Source: Paraburkholderia agricolaris
Lineage (GTDB): Bacteria; Pseudomonadota; Gammaproteobacteria; Burkholderiales; Burkholderiaceae
Direction of reading: 5' to 3'
Length of the DNA stretch: 64,000 bases
Assembly: GCF_009455635.1 (NCBI RefSeq)
Contig: NZ_QPER01000002.1
Location: 2,046,001-2,110,000, forward strand
The notes under the pieces were generated by a model. The model saw nothing but the letters and a program-made list of their open reading frames with translations. It did no database searches and was not told the origin of the DNA. Each line of letters opens with the position of its first letter. The stretch's first letter is position 1. The translations under genes were made by a program, and so were the position numbers. Shown here one piece after another: positions 1 through 8,263 of the stretch.

Positions 1-2882
1 TCGATACGGGGCCTGTCGAATACCTCGATCGGCATGATCTCGAAGTCGGTCACGCGATGACTGCCCGGCGCCCACTTCGGCCGTACGCCGAGCAGCGCGA
101 GTGCCTGGGCGATATCGTCGCCGCCCGTGCGCATGGTGGCCGTGCCCCATACCGAGAGGCCAATCGCACGCGGATAGTCGCCCTTCTCCTGCAAATGCCG
201 TTCGATCAACTGTTGCGCCGATTTCAACCCGAGCGACCACGCCGCTTGCGTCGGAATGGCGCGCGTATCGACGGAATAAAAGTTGCGGCCGGTGGGCAAT
301 ACGTCGGGCCGTCCACGTGATGGCGAACCGCTCGGCCCCGGAGGCACGAAACGGCCCTCGAGGCCACGCTTCAGATGAAGCATTTCCTGCGGACCGCAAG
401 CGTCGAGCCGCGGCAATACATCATGACGCAGGCGTTCGATCACACGCTCGGCCTGCGGCAACGTCCCGTTCACGAGCGCCATATTGGACGCTTCATCGCC
501 GCATACCTCACGCAACATGTCAGAGGCCAGCAGTTCCAGACGCTCGCGTGTATCGCCACAGTGCCGCCAGGGCGCATCGCTGACCTGCTGCAACACGTCA
601 GGACGAGGACCGTCCCACGCCGCCGACCAATCCACCGAAAGCGGGTCGAACAGATGATCCATCTCCAGATCGCGCGCCAATGCATCGATCAATCCGGCCT
701 TGCCGCCCTGGCCATCGCCGACCGGGAAGCGCCCCAAAGCCAGCAACGTATCGCGCCGCTGCACCCCTGCGGGCGATTGCCCGAACGTGTGCAAGCCGTC
801 GCGAATCTGCGCTTCCTTCAACTCGCACAACCACGCATCGACACGCGTCAGCAGCACATCTTCATCGTCCTGACCGTTCGGTTCCGCGAGACTCAGTTCG
901 TCATGCAACCGGTGCTCGACGATGGTTTCGAGAATCGTGCGCCTCAACAGCTTCGAGCGGCGCGGATCGACCATCAGCGCCTCATAGTATTCGTCGACCT
1001 GGCGCTCGAGATCCTGCAAGGGTCCGTAAGTTTCGGCGCGTGTAAGCGGCGGCATCAGGTGATCGATGATGACCGCCTGCGCGCGGCGCTTGGCCTGACT
1101 GCCCTCGCCCGGATCGTTGACGATGAACGGATACAGATGCGGCATCGGTCCGAGAATCAGATCGGGCCAACAGGCATCGCTCAACGCGACACTCTTGCCC
1201 GGCAGCCATTCGAGATTGCCATGCTTGCCGACATGCACGACCGCGTCGATGCAGAACTGATGACGCAACCAGAAATAGAACGCCAGATACGCATGTGGCG
1301 GCACGAGTTCGGCATCGTGATAGCTCGCGTAATCGCCCTGCTCGCGTGAACGCGAAGGCTGAATACCGACGAACACCTGCCCGCAACGCCAGCCTGCGAT
1401 CATGAAGCGGCCGCGCCGCAACGTCGGATCCTGTTCGGGCGAGCCCCAGCGTGCGTTCAGCGCCTGGCGGGCCTCCGCGGGCAACGCGTTGAAGTACAGA
1501 AGGTAGTCGTCGAGCGCGAGGCTTTGCAACGCGGGCCGCAAGTCACGCACGACCGGATCGTTGGTCACGCCTTCGGTGAGCTGCTTTAACAAAGCGTCGC
1601 CGTCGGTCGGCAAGTCTGCGACGCGATATCCGTCGTCGCGCAACATCGACAGAATGCCGACCACCGAGGCCGGCGTATCGAGCCCCACGCCATTGCCAAT
1701 CCGCCCTTCGCTCATCGGATAGTTGGCGAGGATCAGCGCGAGTTTCTTCTGCGCGTTATCGAGCGTGCGCAGACGGCACCAGCGACGGCTCAGTTCGGCC
1801 AGAAAGCCGACACGCTCCAGGTCCGGCTGATAACGGACCACATCGACCTGCGTGTGCGGACAACGATACGCGAGCCCCTTGAAGCTGATCGCGCGCGTGA
1901 TGATGCGGCCGTCCACTTCCGGCAGCGCGATATGCATGGCGATATCACGCGAGTTGAGGCCCTGATTGTCCTTGAGCCAATCGTCGCGATTGCCGCCGCT
2001 CAGGATCACCTGCATCACCGGCGCGTCGCCGGCCAGCGCAAGCGGCTCGGGGTCGTCGATCGCGGATGCGGCGAATGCGGTCGTATTCAGCACCAGCGCG
2101 ACGTGGTGTTGCGCGCACAACTGCTGCACGACTTCGCGGCTCATTGCATCTTTCAGCGACGTAATCGCGATCGGCAGCGGGTTCAGGCCTTGCGCTTCGA
2201 GCGCATCGATTAGCGCGTCGAATACGGCGGTATTGGCCGCCTGAAGATGTGCCTTATAGAACAGAATCGCGGCAACCGGCGCGCCCTCGCGCCAGCGCGA
2301 CTGCCAGTCGGCCATCGTAGGCGTGTCGCGTTCCGGATGGTAGAGCGTCGCGGCAGGCAACGCGCGCGGCGGCGCAGGTTCGCGTCCCCAGCCAAATGAG
2401 CGGTACGCAATGCAGCGCAGGAACGCTTCGGCATTCTGCGGGCCGCCTTCACGCAGATAGCGCCATAGCTGATGGCACAAATCGGCGTCGGCGGTGCTGC
2501 GCGCGAGCAGATTCGGGTCTTCCTGCAGATCGCCCGAAAACATCGCGAGCGTCTGCTGCTTGCGCTCAGCGAGAGCGACGACCTGTTCGATTCCGTACGG
2601 CCAGTACGCCTCGCCGCCAAGATGATCGACCACCACCACGCGCGCATGCTGCAGCACGTCTTCGATATAGAAATCGACCGAAGCCGGCTGCCGCAAATAC
2701 GTGACGTTCGCAAGCCGTACACTCGGAAACCCATCGCCCAAGCGGGGAAACACGCTCGCCAGCAGCGACAGCGTGGTATCGGCAGAACTGAGCACCACGA
2801 TATCGGCAGGCTGCTGATCGATACGGATCACGCCTTGCGTATCGTCGACAAAACCGCCCGGCGTGGTGCGCAGCAGATGCAT
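1..2882 (-). CDS. cobN: Cobaltochelatase subunit CobN (3' end beyond window)
   Basis: This is the large subunit of the aerobic cobaltochelatase, which inserts Co2+ into hydrogenobyrinate a,c-diamide in the cytoplasm. The frame is open for about 960 codons from ATG at 2882 to the window edge, so the C-terminus is missing; CobN proteins are usually about 1,200-1,300 residues. The family signature around VGKHGNLEWLPGK is visible near residue 550, with the GIQPSRSREQGDYASYHD segment just before it. The start lies 6 bases after the cobW stop, so the two genes form one transcript under the riboswitch upstream of cobW. The partner ATPase subunits (CobS/CobT or ChlI/ChlD type) are not in the window. 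The substrate is from family knowledge. Confidence 0.93.
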   Translation of the reverse strand, partial: MHLLRTTPGGFVDDTQGVIRIDQQPADIVVLSSADTTLSLLASVFPRLGDGFPSVRLANVTYLRQPASVDFYIEDVLQHARVVVVDHLGGEAYWPYGIEQVVALAERKQQTLAMFSGDLQEDPNLLARSTADADLCHQLWRYLREGGPQNAEAFLRCIAYRSFGWGREPAPPRALPAATLYHPERDTPTMADWQSRWREGAPVAAILFYKAHLQAANTAVFDALIDALEAQGLNPLPIAITSLKDAMSREVVQQLCAQHHVALVLNTTAFAASAIDDPEPLALAGDAPVMQVILSGGNRDDWLKDNQGLNSRDIAMHIALPEVDGRIITRAISFKGLAYRCPHTQVDVVRYQPDLERVGFLAELSRRWCRLRTLDNAQKKLALILANYPMSEGRIGNGVGLDTPASVVGILSMLRDDGYRVADLPTDGDALLKQLTEGVTNDPVVRDLRPALQSLALDDYLLYFNALPAEARQALNARWGSPEQDPTLRRGRFMIAGWRCGQVFVGIQPSRSREQGDYASYHDAELVPPHAYLAFYFWLRHQFCIDAVVHVGKHGNLEWLPGKSVALSDACWPDLILGPMPHLYPFIVNDPGEGSQAKRRAQAVIIDHLMPPLTRAETYGPLQDLERQVDEYYEALMVDPRRSKLLRRTILETIVEHRLHDELSLAEPNGQDDEDVLLTRVDAWLCELKEAQIRDGLHTFGQSPAGVQRRDTLLALGRFPVGDGQGGKAGLIDALARDLEMDHLFDPLSVDWSAAWDGPRPDVLQQVSDAPWRHCGDTRERLELLASDMLREVCGDEASNMALVNGTLPQAERVIERLRHDVLPRLDACGPQEMLHLKRGLEGRFVPPGPSGSPSRGRPDVLPTGRNFYSVDTRAIPTQAAWSLGLKSAQQLIERHLQEKGDYPRAIGLSVWGTATMRTGGDDIAQALALLGVRPKWAPGSHRVTDFEIMPIEVFDRPRI

Positions 2883-2888
2883 GAGCGC

Positions 2889-3989
2889 TTACGCCTGTTG
2901 CGGCTGGACGCTCGCTGCGACGCCCAGGGCGGCGTCGAGTGCCTGTTGCAGCGCGGCCTGGTCGAGGTCTTCGCCGATCAGCACGAAGCGGCTTTGCAGA
3001 CCTTCGCCCACTTCCCCGGCTTGCCAGCGGCGGTCGAAGTAACTATCGAAACGACGGCCCACGCCCTGGATCACGAGGCGCATCGCCGCGCCCGGCAGCG
3101 CAGCGAAACCCTTGACGCGGTAAATCGTGTTCGTTTCGACCAGCCCTTGCAACGCGGCGATCACCGCCTCACGCGACGAAACATTCGCCTGCACCACCAC
3201 CGAATCGAACTCGTCATGGTGGTGATCGGCGTCGTCAGCCGAACCATGGTGATCGTGGCGCAAGTGGATCGTTTCCTCCGAGGCCGCTTCGAGACCCAGC
3301 AGCGTATGCAGGTCGAGCTGGCCCATCTGCGCGCGTACGATCTTCACCTGCGCCGGAATTTCTTCACGAATAAGCGCTTCGACCGAAGCCTGATGCGATT
3401 CGTCAAGCAGGTCGGTTTTGTTCAGAATCACCAGATCGGCCGCCGACAATTGATCTTCGAACAGTTCGTGCAGCGGCGATTCGTGATCGAGGTTTGGATC
3501 GGCCTTGCGCTGCGCGTCCACCGCAACCGGATTGTCGGCGAACTGGCCGCTCGCCGCGGCCGGCCCGTCAACCACGGTAACGACCGCGTCGACGGTAAAG
3601 CTATTCTTGATCTGCGGCCAGTTGAAAGCCTGCACGAGCGGCTTCGGCAACGCGAGACCGGAGGTTTCGATCAGCACGTGATCGATCTGCTCGCGGCGCT
3701 CCACCAGCTTTTCCATCACCGGGAAAAACTCTTCCTGCACGGTGCAGCACAGGCAGCCGTTCGCGAGTTCATACAGTTGGCCTTCGGTTTCGACGCCGTT
3801 TTCATCGCAGCCGATGCCGCAACCCTTGAGGATTTCCCCGTCGATGCCGAGTTCGCCGAACTCGTTGACGATCACCGCGATGCGCTTGCCGCCCGCGTTC
3901 TGAAGAATGTGCCGCAGCAGCGTGGTCTTGCCGCTGCCGAGAAAACCCGTGACGATGGTGACGGGAATCTTGCGCATTTGAATTTGCAT
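2889..3989 (-). CDS. cobW: CobW-type GTPase metallochaperone for cobalt
   Basis: A 366-residue G3E-family GTPase, thought to deliver Co2+ to the cobaltochelatase. The Walker A motif GFLGSGKTT is at about residues 15-23. The metal-binding CxCC (Cys79, Cys81, Cys82, in NGCLCC) is diagnostic of the family, and an NKTD guanine-specificity motif follows at about residue 205. A His/Asp-rich loop ([18 protein letters not shown]) precedes the C-terminal CobW domain and probably binds metal. Three in-frame ATGs lie close together (4001, 3989 and 3977). I chose 3989; MRKIP at 3977 is a possible alternative. Cotranscribed with cobN and preceded by a cobalamin riboswitch, so cobalamin should repress it. 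Confidence 0.92.
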   Translation of the reverse strand: MQIQMRKIPVTIVTGFLGSGKTTLLRHILQNAGGKRIAVIVNEFGELGIDGEILKGCGIGCDENGVETEGQLYELANGCLCCTVQEEFFPVMEKLVERREQIDHVLIETSGLALPKPLVQAFNWPQIKNSFTVDAVVTVVDGPAAASGQFADNPVAVDAQRKADPNLDHESPLHELFEDQLSAADLVILNKTDLLDESHQASVEALIREEIPAQVKIVRAQMGQLDLHTLLGLEAASEETIHLRHDHHGSADDADHHHDEFDSVVVQANVSSREAVIAALQGLVETNTIYRVKGFAALPGAAMRLVIQGVGRRFDSYFDRRWQAGEVGEGLQSRFVLIGEDLDQAALQQALDAALGVAASVQPQQA

Positions 3990-4613
3990 CGTGAGGTCCA
4001 TCCGTAGGAGTTGCAGGTGCACGCCGGCGCGTTTGCGCGTTTTGTCTGTATCGGTCATGCAAACGGGGCCGCGCCCTGCAGGCAATAACGATAACAATGG
4101 CAAAACACGGGGACGAACAACGGCGTTGCCGGGGCAACAGAAAACAGAAATGCGGTCATGAACGCACCGCCGCATCCCCGCGGGGTCGTTCTTCGTCGTC
4201 TGGCCGGTATCCGGGCTGGCGAAAGCGCCGCTTCCCCTTCCCGGACGAGTGGTTTCTCGTCCAGTGGTCATATGCCGACGCGGCCTTGCGCGTGGACATC
4301 GAAGCCGGCTCCGCGGCGCCAGACAATCAATCTGGAACCGCATTTCGCTTACCGTTGCGGGGGCAGCACAGGTTAGCCCGGTCCATGGCAGGTGGGCACC
4401 CTGTTTCCCGTTTAACTGCATGCGCACGAGCGCGCACACGAGCACCAAAGTGCGTGCGAGTTTAGGCCGAGAGCCCCATGCCGTCAAGGAAACACGGGGT
4501 GTAGCAGGGCCTTTTCGCCATGCCGGCGCGACCTGCCGTGTGCTATTGTATGCGCGCGTTGGGTGCCCGCCCCTACGGGCCGCCTGGACCACCGCAACTC
4601 TCGCAGACCCTTC
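3990..4613. other. Divergent cobW / cobE intergenic region
   Basis: Apart from the riboswitch (about 4190-4460), this stretch holds the 200-base cobW leader on the left. On the right are about 150 bases that must carry both the cobW promoter and the cobE-operon promoter. I recognise no clear -35/-10 pair. The region is open in other frames on both strands, but those frames antagonise the conserved RNA element and are not believed to be genes. Confidence 0.6.
4190..4460 (-). promoter_or_regulatory. Cobalamin (B12) riboswitch
   Basis: Read on the minus strand, the leader of cobW contains the conserved cobalamin-aptamer blocks in the correct order. They are AAACGGGAA followed by GGTGCC (4394-4414), GCTGCCCCCGCAACGGTAAG (4347-4366) and the B12-box-like GCCCGGATACCGGCCAG (4200-4216). 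A variable domain with a GACGAGAAACCACTCGTC hairpin lies between the last two. The limits are approximate. The remaining leader of about 200 bases up to the cobW start would hold the expression platform, which I could not define. The aptamer faces cobW-cobN only; the divergent cobE operon has no such element on its side. Confidence 0.93.
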
Positions 4614-5075
4614 ATGAAAACACTCAGCATCGGCATCGGTTGTCGCTTGCACAGTTCGGCTGAGCAGATCGAAGCGGCTGTGCGCGCCACGCTCCGCTCG
4701 CATACATTCGGCGAAATCGCTGCGATTGCCTCGGTCGACACCAAAGCCCACGAAGCCGGTTTGCTCGAATTCTGCACACGCCACGCGCTGCCGCTGAAGT
4801 TGTTCAGCCGCGCGCAAATTGCGGCGATATCCGTGGACGATCCGTCGGCGGCGGTGCGCGAACATCTCGGCATAGACGGCGTCTGCGAGCCATGCGCGCT
4901 GCTCGCTGCGGCCGGCGCGTTCGATGTGGCCGATGTGGCCGATGCCCACAACACGCGGCTGCTCGTGCGTAAAACCGTACACAGTGGCGTCACGGTGGCG
5001 ATAGCCTCCTCGGGCAGCGCCCAGGCCGTCGGCGAACAGACAAATAACGACTCTCCAGAACAGGACCTGCAATGA
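4614..5075 (+). CDS. cobE: CobE/CbiG-C-like cobalamin biosynthesis protein
   Basis: A 153-residue small protein resembling CobE, or the C-terminal domain of CbiG. It starts [12 protein letters not shown] and carries the typical [13 protein letters not shown] and [10 protein letters not shown] segments. CobE is associated with the ring-contraction stage of corrin synthesis, but its exact step is unsettled even in the family. ATG at 4614 was chosen because the homologous N-terminus begins there. A GTG at 4563 in the same frame lies outside the conserved part. It is the first gene of the rightward cobE-cobO-cobB-bluB operon, and its stop overlaps the cobO start (ATGA). Residues 104-111 contain a short Asp-Val-Ala repeat. 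Confidence 0.8.
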   Translation: MKTLSIGIGCRLHSSAEQIEAAVRATLRSHTFGEIAAIASVDTKAHEAGLLEFCTRHALPLKLFSRAQIAAISVDDPSAAVREHLGIDGVCEPCALLAAAGAFDVADVADAHNTRLLVRKTVHSGVTVAIASSGSAQAVGEQTNNDSPEQDLQ

Positions 5076-5674
5076 AGACCGATCCCGAATCGCATCAACG
5101 CATGACCGAACGCCGGCGCGAAGGCCACGAAAAAAAACAGGCCAACGCTACCGTCGAAAAAGGTCTGCTGATCGTCAACACCGGCACCGGTAAAGGCAAA
5201 ACCACTGCGGCATTCGGCATGGCCGTGCGCGTGCTCGGGCACGGTATGCGCCTTGGCGTCGTGCAATTCATCAAGGGCGCGCTGCATACCTCGGAGCGCG
5301 ACTTCCTCGGTGCGATCGCCCAATGCGACTTCGTCACGATGGGTGACGGCTACACCTGGAACACCCAGAATCGCGACGCCGACATCGCCACCGCGCGCAA
5401 GGGCTGGGACGAAGCGCGCCGGATGATCGAGAGCAGCGATTATCAGATGGTGATCCTCGACGAACTGAACACCGTTCTCAAGTACGAATACCTGCCGCTC
5501 GACGAAGTGCTGTCGGTATTGAACGCGCGCGCGCCGATGCTGCACGTGGTGGTAACCGGCCGCCACGCGCCCGATGCGCTGATCGAAGCCGCCGACCTCG
5601 TCACCGAAATGCGCATCGTCAAGCACCCGTATCGCGAGCAAGGCGTGAAAGCGCAGCGCGGCGTGGAGTTCTAG
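5072..5674 (+). CDS. cobO: Corrinoid adenosyltransferase
   Basis: A 200-residue CobA/CobO/BtuR-type ATP:co(I)rrinoid adenosyltransferase, the usual length for the family. It transfers the 5'-deoxyadenosyl group of ATP to the reduced cobalt of the corrinoid. The P-loop [14 protein letters not shown] is at about residues 35-48. The VVQFIKG and VILDELN motifs, together with the C-terminal [16 protein letters not shown], are characteristic. The gene starts inside the cobE stop codon (4 bp overlap) and ends 3 bp before cobB, so translation is probably coupled. Confidence 0.95.
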   Translation: MKTDPESHQRMTERRREGHEKKQANATVEKGLLIVNTGTGKGKTTAAFGMAVRVLGHGMRLGVVQFIKGALHTSERDFLGAIAQCDFVTMGDGYTWNTQNRDADIATARKGWDEARRMIESSDYQMVILDELNTVLKYEYLPLDEVLSVLNARAPMLHVVVTGRHAPDALIEAADLVTEMRIVKHPYREQGVKAQRGVEF

Positions 5675-5677
5675 GCG

Positions 5678-6976
5678 ATGTCCGCGTGCCCCGCCCTGTT
5701 CATTAGCGCGCCCGCGTCGGGTCAAGGCAAGACCACGATTACCGCGGGTCTGGCGCGCTACCACCGGCGGCTGGGGCGACGCGTGCGCGTCTTCAAGACG
5801 GGTCCCGACTTTCTCGACCCGATGATTCTGGCGCGAGCCAGCGGCGCGCCGGTACTGTCGCTCGATCTATGGATGGTGGGCGAGACGGCCTGCCGGAACC
5901 TGCTCGCGCAGGCGGCGGCCGAAGCGGATCTGATTCTGATCGAAGGCGTCATGGGTCTGTTCGACGGCACGCCGAGCAGCGCCGATCTGGCCACCACGTT
6001 CGGCGTGCCGGTACTCGCGGTGATTTCGGCGAAAGCAATGGCGCAGACCTTCGGCGCGGTCGCCTTCGGTCTCGCGCAATTCAGGCCGCAAGTGCCGTTT
6101 TACGGTGTGCTCGCCAATCGCGTCGGCTCGCCAAGACACGCGCAAATGCTCGAAGAGGCTTTACCGCCAGCGCTGCGCTGGTGCGGGCACATCACCAGTC
6201 ATGACGGCATCGAGTTGCCCGATCGCCATCTCGGCTTGCATCAGGCCGCCGAGATCGACGATCTGGACACGCGTCTGGAGCGCGCCGCCGATGCGCTCGC
6301 GCACACCGCGCTGGCGGAACTGCCGCCGCCGGTCGAATTCGGCGCGCCAGCGCCGGAAGCACTGCCGCGTATTCTGGAAGGCAAGCGTATCGCCATTGCG
6401 CGCGACGCCGCGTTCTCGTTCATCTATCCGGCCAACGTCACACTGTTAGAAACGCTCGGCGCGCACGTCGACTACTTCTCACCGCTTGCCGACGAAGCGC
6501 TGCCCGAGCATGCCGACGCCCTGTACCTGCCAGGCGGCTATCCCGAACTGCATGCACCCTTGCTGGCAGGCAACACGCGCAGTGCCGCAACGATTCGCGC
6601 GCACGCGGCAGCCAGCAAACCGATCGTCGCCGAATGCGGCGGCATGCTCTACCTGCTCGAGCAGCTCACCGACACGCACGGTACCAGCACGCCAATGCTC
6701 GGCCTGATGCCCGGCCATGCAAGCATGCAAAAGCGCTTCACGGCGCTCGGCATGCAACAGATCGACAGCCTGCATGGTCCAATGACCGGCCACACGTTTC
6801 ACTACTCGAAGCTGACCACACCGCTCACGCCGCTGCGCTCGGCCACCCGGCCACCCGGCGATGCCCCGGGCGAGGCCGTGTTCCGCGCCGGGTCGATCGT
6901 GGCAACCTATATGCACACTTATTGGCCCTCCAACCCGGCCTTCACGGCCGCCCTGTTCCATGGCGAAGCCTTTTAA
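5678..6976 (+). CDS. cobB: Cobyrinate a,c-diamide synthase
   Basis: A 432-residue glutamine-dependent amidotransferase, CobB/CbiA type, that amidates the a and c carboxylates of (hydrogeno)byrinate. The N-terminal ATP-binding domain has the P-loop SAPASGQGKTT (about residues 10-20) and the FKTGPDFLDP segment. The C-terminal class-I glutaminase-like domain carries the nucleophile Cys in AECGGMLYL and a downstream His in HTFHYS. Its product is the CobN substrate in the aerobic pathway, which ties this operon to the divergent cobW-cobN operon. The 3' end overlaps bluB by 17 bases. Confidence 0.95.
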   Translation: MSACPALFISAPASGQGKTTITAGLARYHRRLGRRVRVFKTGPDFLDPMILARASGAPVLSLDLWMVGETACRNLLAQAAAEADLILIEGVMGLFDGTPSSADLATTFGVPVLAVISAKAMAQTFGAVAFGLAQFRPQVPFYGVLANRVGSPRHAQMLEEALPPALRWCGHITSHDGIELPDRHLGLHQAAEIDDLDTRLERAADALAHTALAELPPPVEFGAPAPEALPRILEGKRIAIARDAAFSFIYPANVTLLETLGAHVDYFSPLADEALPEHADALYLPGGYPELHAPLLAGNTRSAATIRAHAAASKPIVAECGGMLYLLEQLTDTHGTSTPMLGLMPGHASMQKRFTALGMQQIDSLHGPMTGHTFHYSKLTTPLTPLRSATRPPGDAPGEAVFRAGSIVATYMHTYWPSNPAFTAALFHGEAF

Positions 6977-7619
6977 CGATTCCGAACGCGCAGCCGTCTA
7001 CCGCGCGATTTACGAACGGCGCGACATGCGCCATTTCGTGCGCGACCCGGTCGACCCTGCCGTGCTGCAACGCTTGCTCGACGCGGCACATCACGCGCCG
7101 AGCGTCGGTTTCATGCAGCCCTGGCGTATCGCGCGCGTCACCGATCCGGCCTTGCGTACGGCCTTGCACGCGACCGTCGAAAGCGAACGGCTCGCTACCG
7201 CCGACGCACTCGGCAAGCGTCGCGAAGAGTTCATGAAGCTGAAAGTGGAAGGCATGCTGGAGTGCGGCGAACTGCTGGTGATGGCACTGATGGACGGCCG
7301 CGAGCGGCACATCTTTGGACGCCGCACCTTGCCGGAGATGGACCTGGCGTCCGTGGCATGCGCGATCCAGAACATGTGGCTGGCCGCGCGCGCGGAAGGT
7401 CTGGGGATGGGCTGGGTGTCGCTATTCGATGTCGACGCGGTGCGCCAATTGCTGCATATGCCCGAGGGCGCGCGGCCGGTGGCCATCCTGTGTCTCGGCC
7501 ACGTCGATCAGTTCTATTGCGAGCCGATGCTGGAAACCGAGCGCTGGGCAAGCCGCATGCCGCTCGCCGATTGCGTGTTTGAAAACCGCTGGCCGCAAGA
7601 CGATAAAACGCCGGAATAA
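6960..7619 (+). CDS. bluB: 5,6-Dimethylbenzimidazole synthase BluB
   Basis: A 219-residue nitroreductase-fold flavoenzyme that breaks down FMNH2 with O2 to make the lower ligand of cobalamin. It begins MAKPFNDSERAAVYRAI, followed by the ERRDMRHFVRDPVD segment typical of BluB. The ATG at 6960 lies inside the end of cobB; an upstream in-frame start would run far into cobB and give a non-homologous extension. It is the last gene of the operon. Its presence, with CobN, points to the oxygen-dependent cobalamin route. Confidence 0.93.
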   Translation: MAKPFNDSERAAVYRAIYERRDMRHFVRDPVDPAVLQRLLDAAHHAPSVGFMQPWRIARVTDPALRTALHATVESERLATADALGKRREEFMKLKVEGMLECGELLVMALMDGRERHIFGRRTLPEMDLASVACAIQNMWLAARAEGLGMGWVSLFDVDAVRQLLHMPEGARPVAILCLGHVDQFYCEPMLETERWASRMPLADCVFENRWPQDDKTPE

Positions 7620-7628
7620 CGCCAGGCT

Positions 7629-8225
7629 TTACGGCTGAAGCGGCTTGACTGAAACCACCTCCGGCACGCCACCCGTCTTCTCGGTACGCAGTTTCACGCG
7701 CCATTCGGGCGGTGCATCGAACGGAAATTTAGCCAGCGCGCTCTTCACGAGCAGCGGCATGGCGTGCAAGGGATCGGCATCGCGATCGCTGCTGGCCGCG
7801 CTCACTTTGTAGACTTCCCGTCCGCTCGATCGCTCGAAAAACCGCAGCGTCAACGTGTGCTGATAGGCGCGTCCGCCGAACAGCGAAAACGGCGCTTCGG
7901 GCGAGCGTTCGCACACGCCCGGCGCGCAATCCTTCGTGCCCACGCCGACCGCTGCCGGCCGCGTGTCATACGCAATCGACAATAAATAGTGCGCGGGCTT
8001 GTCCGCCGTATCGACAAGGCCGTTCTTCGCCAGCTCATCGTGCAGCATGGTTTCAAATTGCGGATGATCCGCGCCGGCGTCCTGCGACGGCATCCGCGCA
8101 ATCGTATAAGTACGCTCACCCTGCAGCGCGGCTGAAGGGTTCGCCGTGTGCACGTTGGCGTTCAGACCCGCGCATCCGGTCAGACTCGCCGCGGCCAGCA
8201 CGGCACAGATCAATATCGCTTTCAC
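7629..8225 (-). CDS. DUF4136-type lipoprotein
   Basis: A 198-residue secreted lipoprotein. It has a short hydrophobic signal with lipobox LTGC (Cys18), followed by a beta-rich domain of the DUF4136 type (YLLSIAYDTRP, LTLRFFERSSGREVYKVSA, LVKSALAKFPF). Function unknown. It starts with GTG at 8225. It is convergent with bluB (9 bases between stops) and lies 38 bases downstream of the CHASE2 kinase gene on the same strand, so it may be the last gene of that transcript. Confidence 0.75.
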   Translation of the reverse strand: MKAILICAVLAAASLTGCAGLNANVHTANPSAALQGERTYTIARMPSQDAGADHPQFETMLHDELAKNGLVDTADKPAHYLLSIAYDTRPAAVGVGTKDCAPGVCERSPEAPFSLFGGRAYQHTLTLRFFERSSGREVYKVSAASSDRDADPLHAMPLLVKSALAKFPFDAPPEWRVKLRTEKTGGVPEVVSVKPLQP

Positions 8226-8263
8226 CAGCTTCTCGCTTCGATAAGGTCAATGTTCATAGGTCG

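Noticed and set aside
3990..5072. A 727-codon leftward frame in which cobW is extended far upstream through the riboswitch and cobE
   Set aside because: The extension has no homology, overlaps the conserved cobalamin aptamer and is antisense to cobE. It reflects GC-rich third-position bias.
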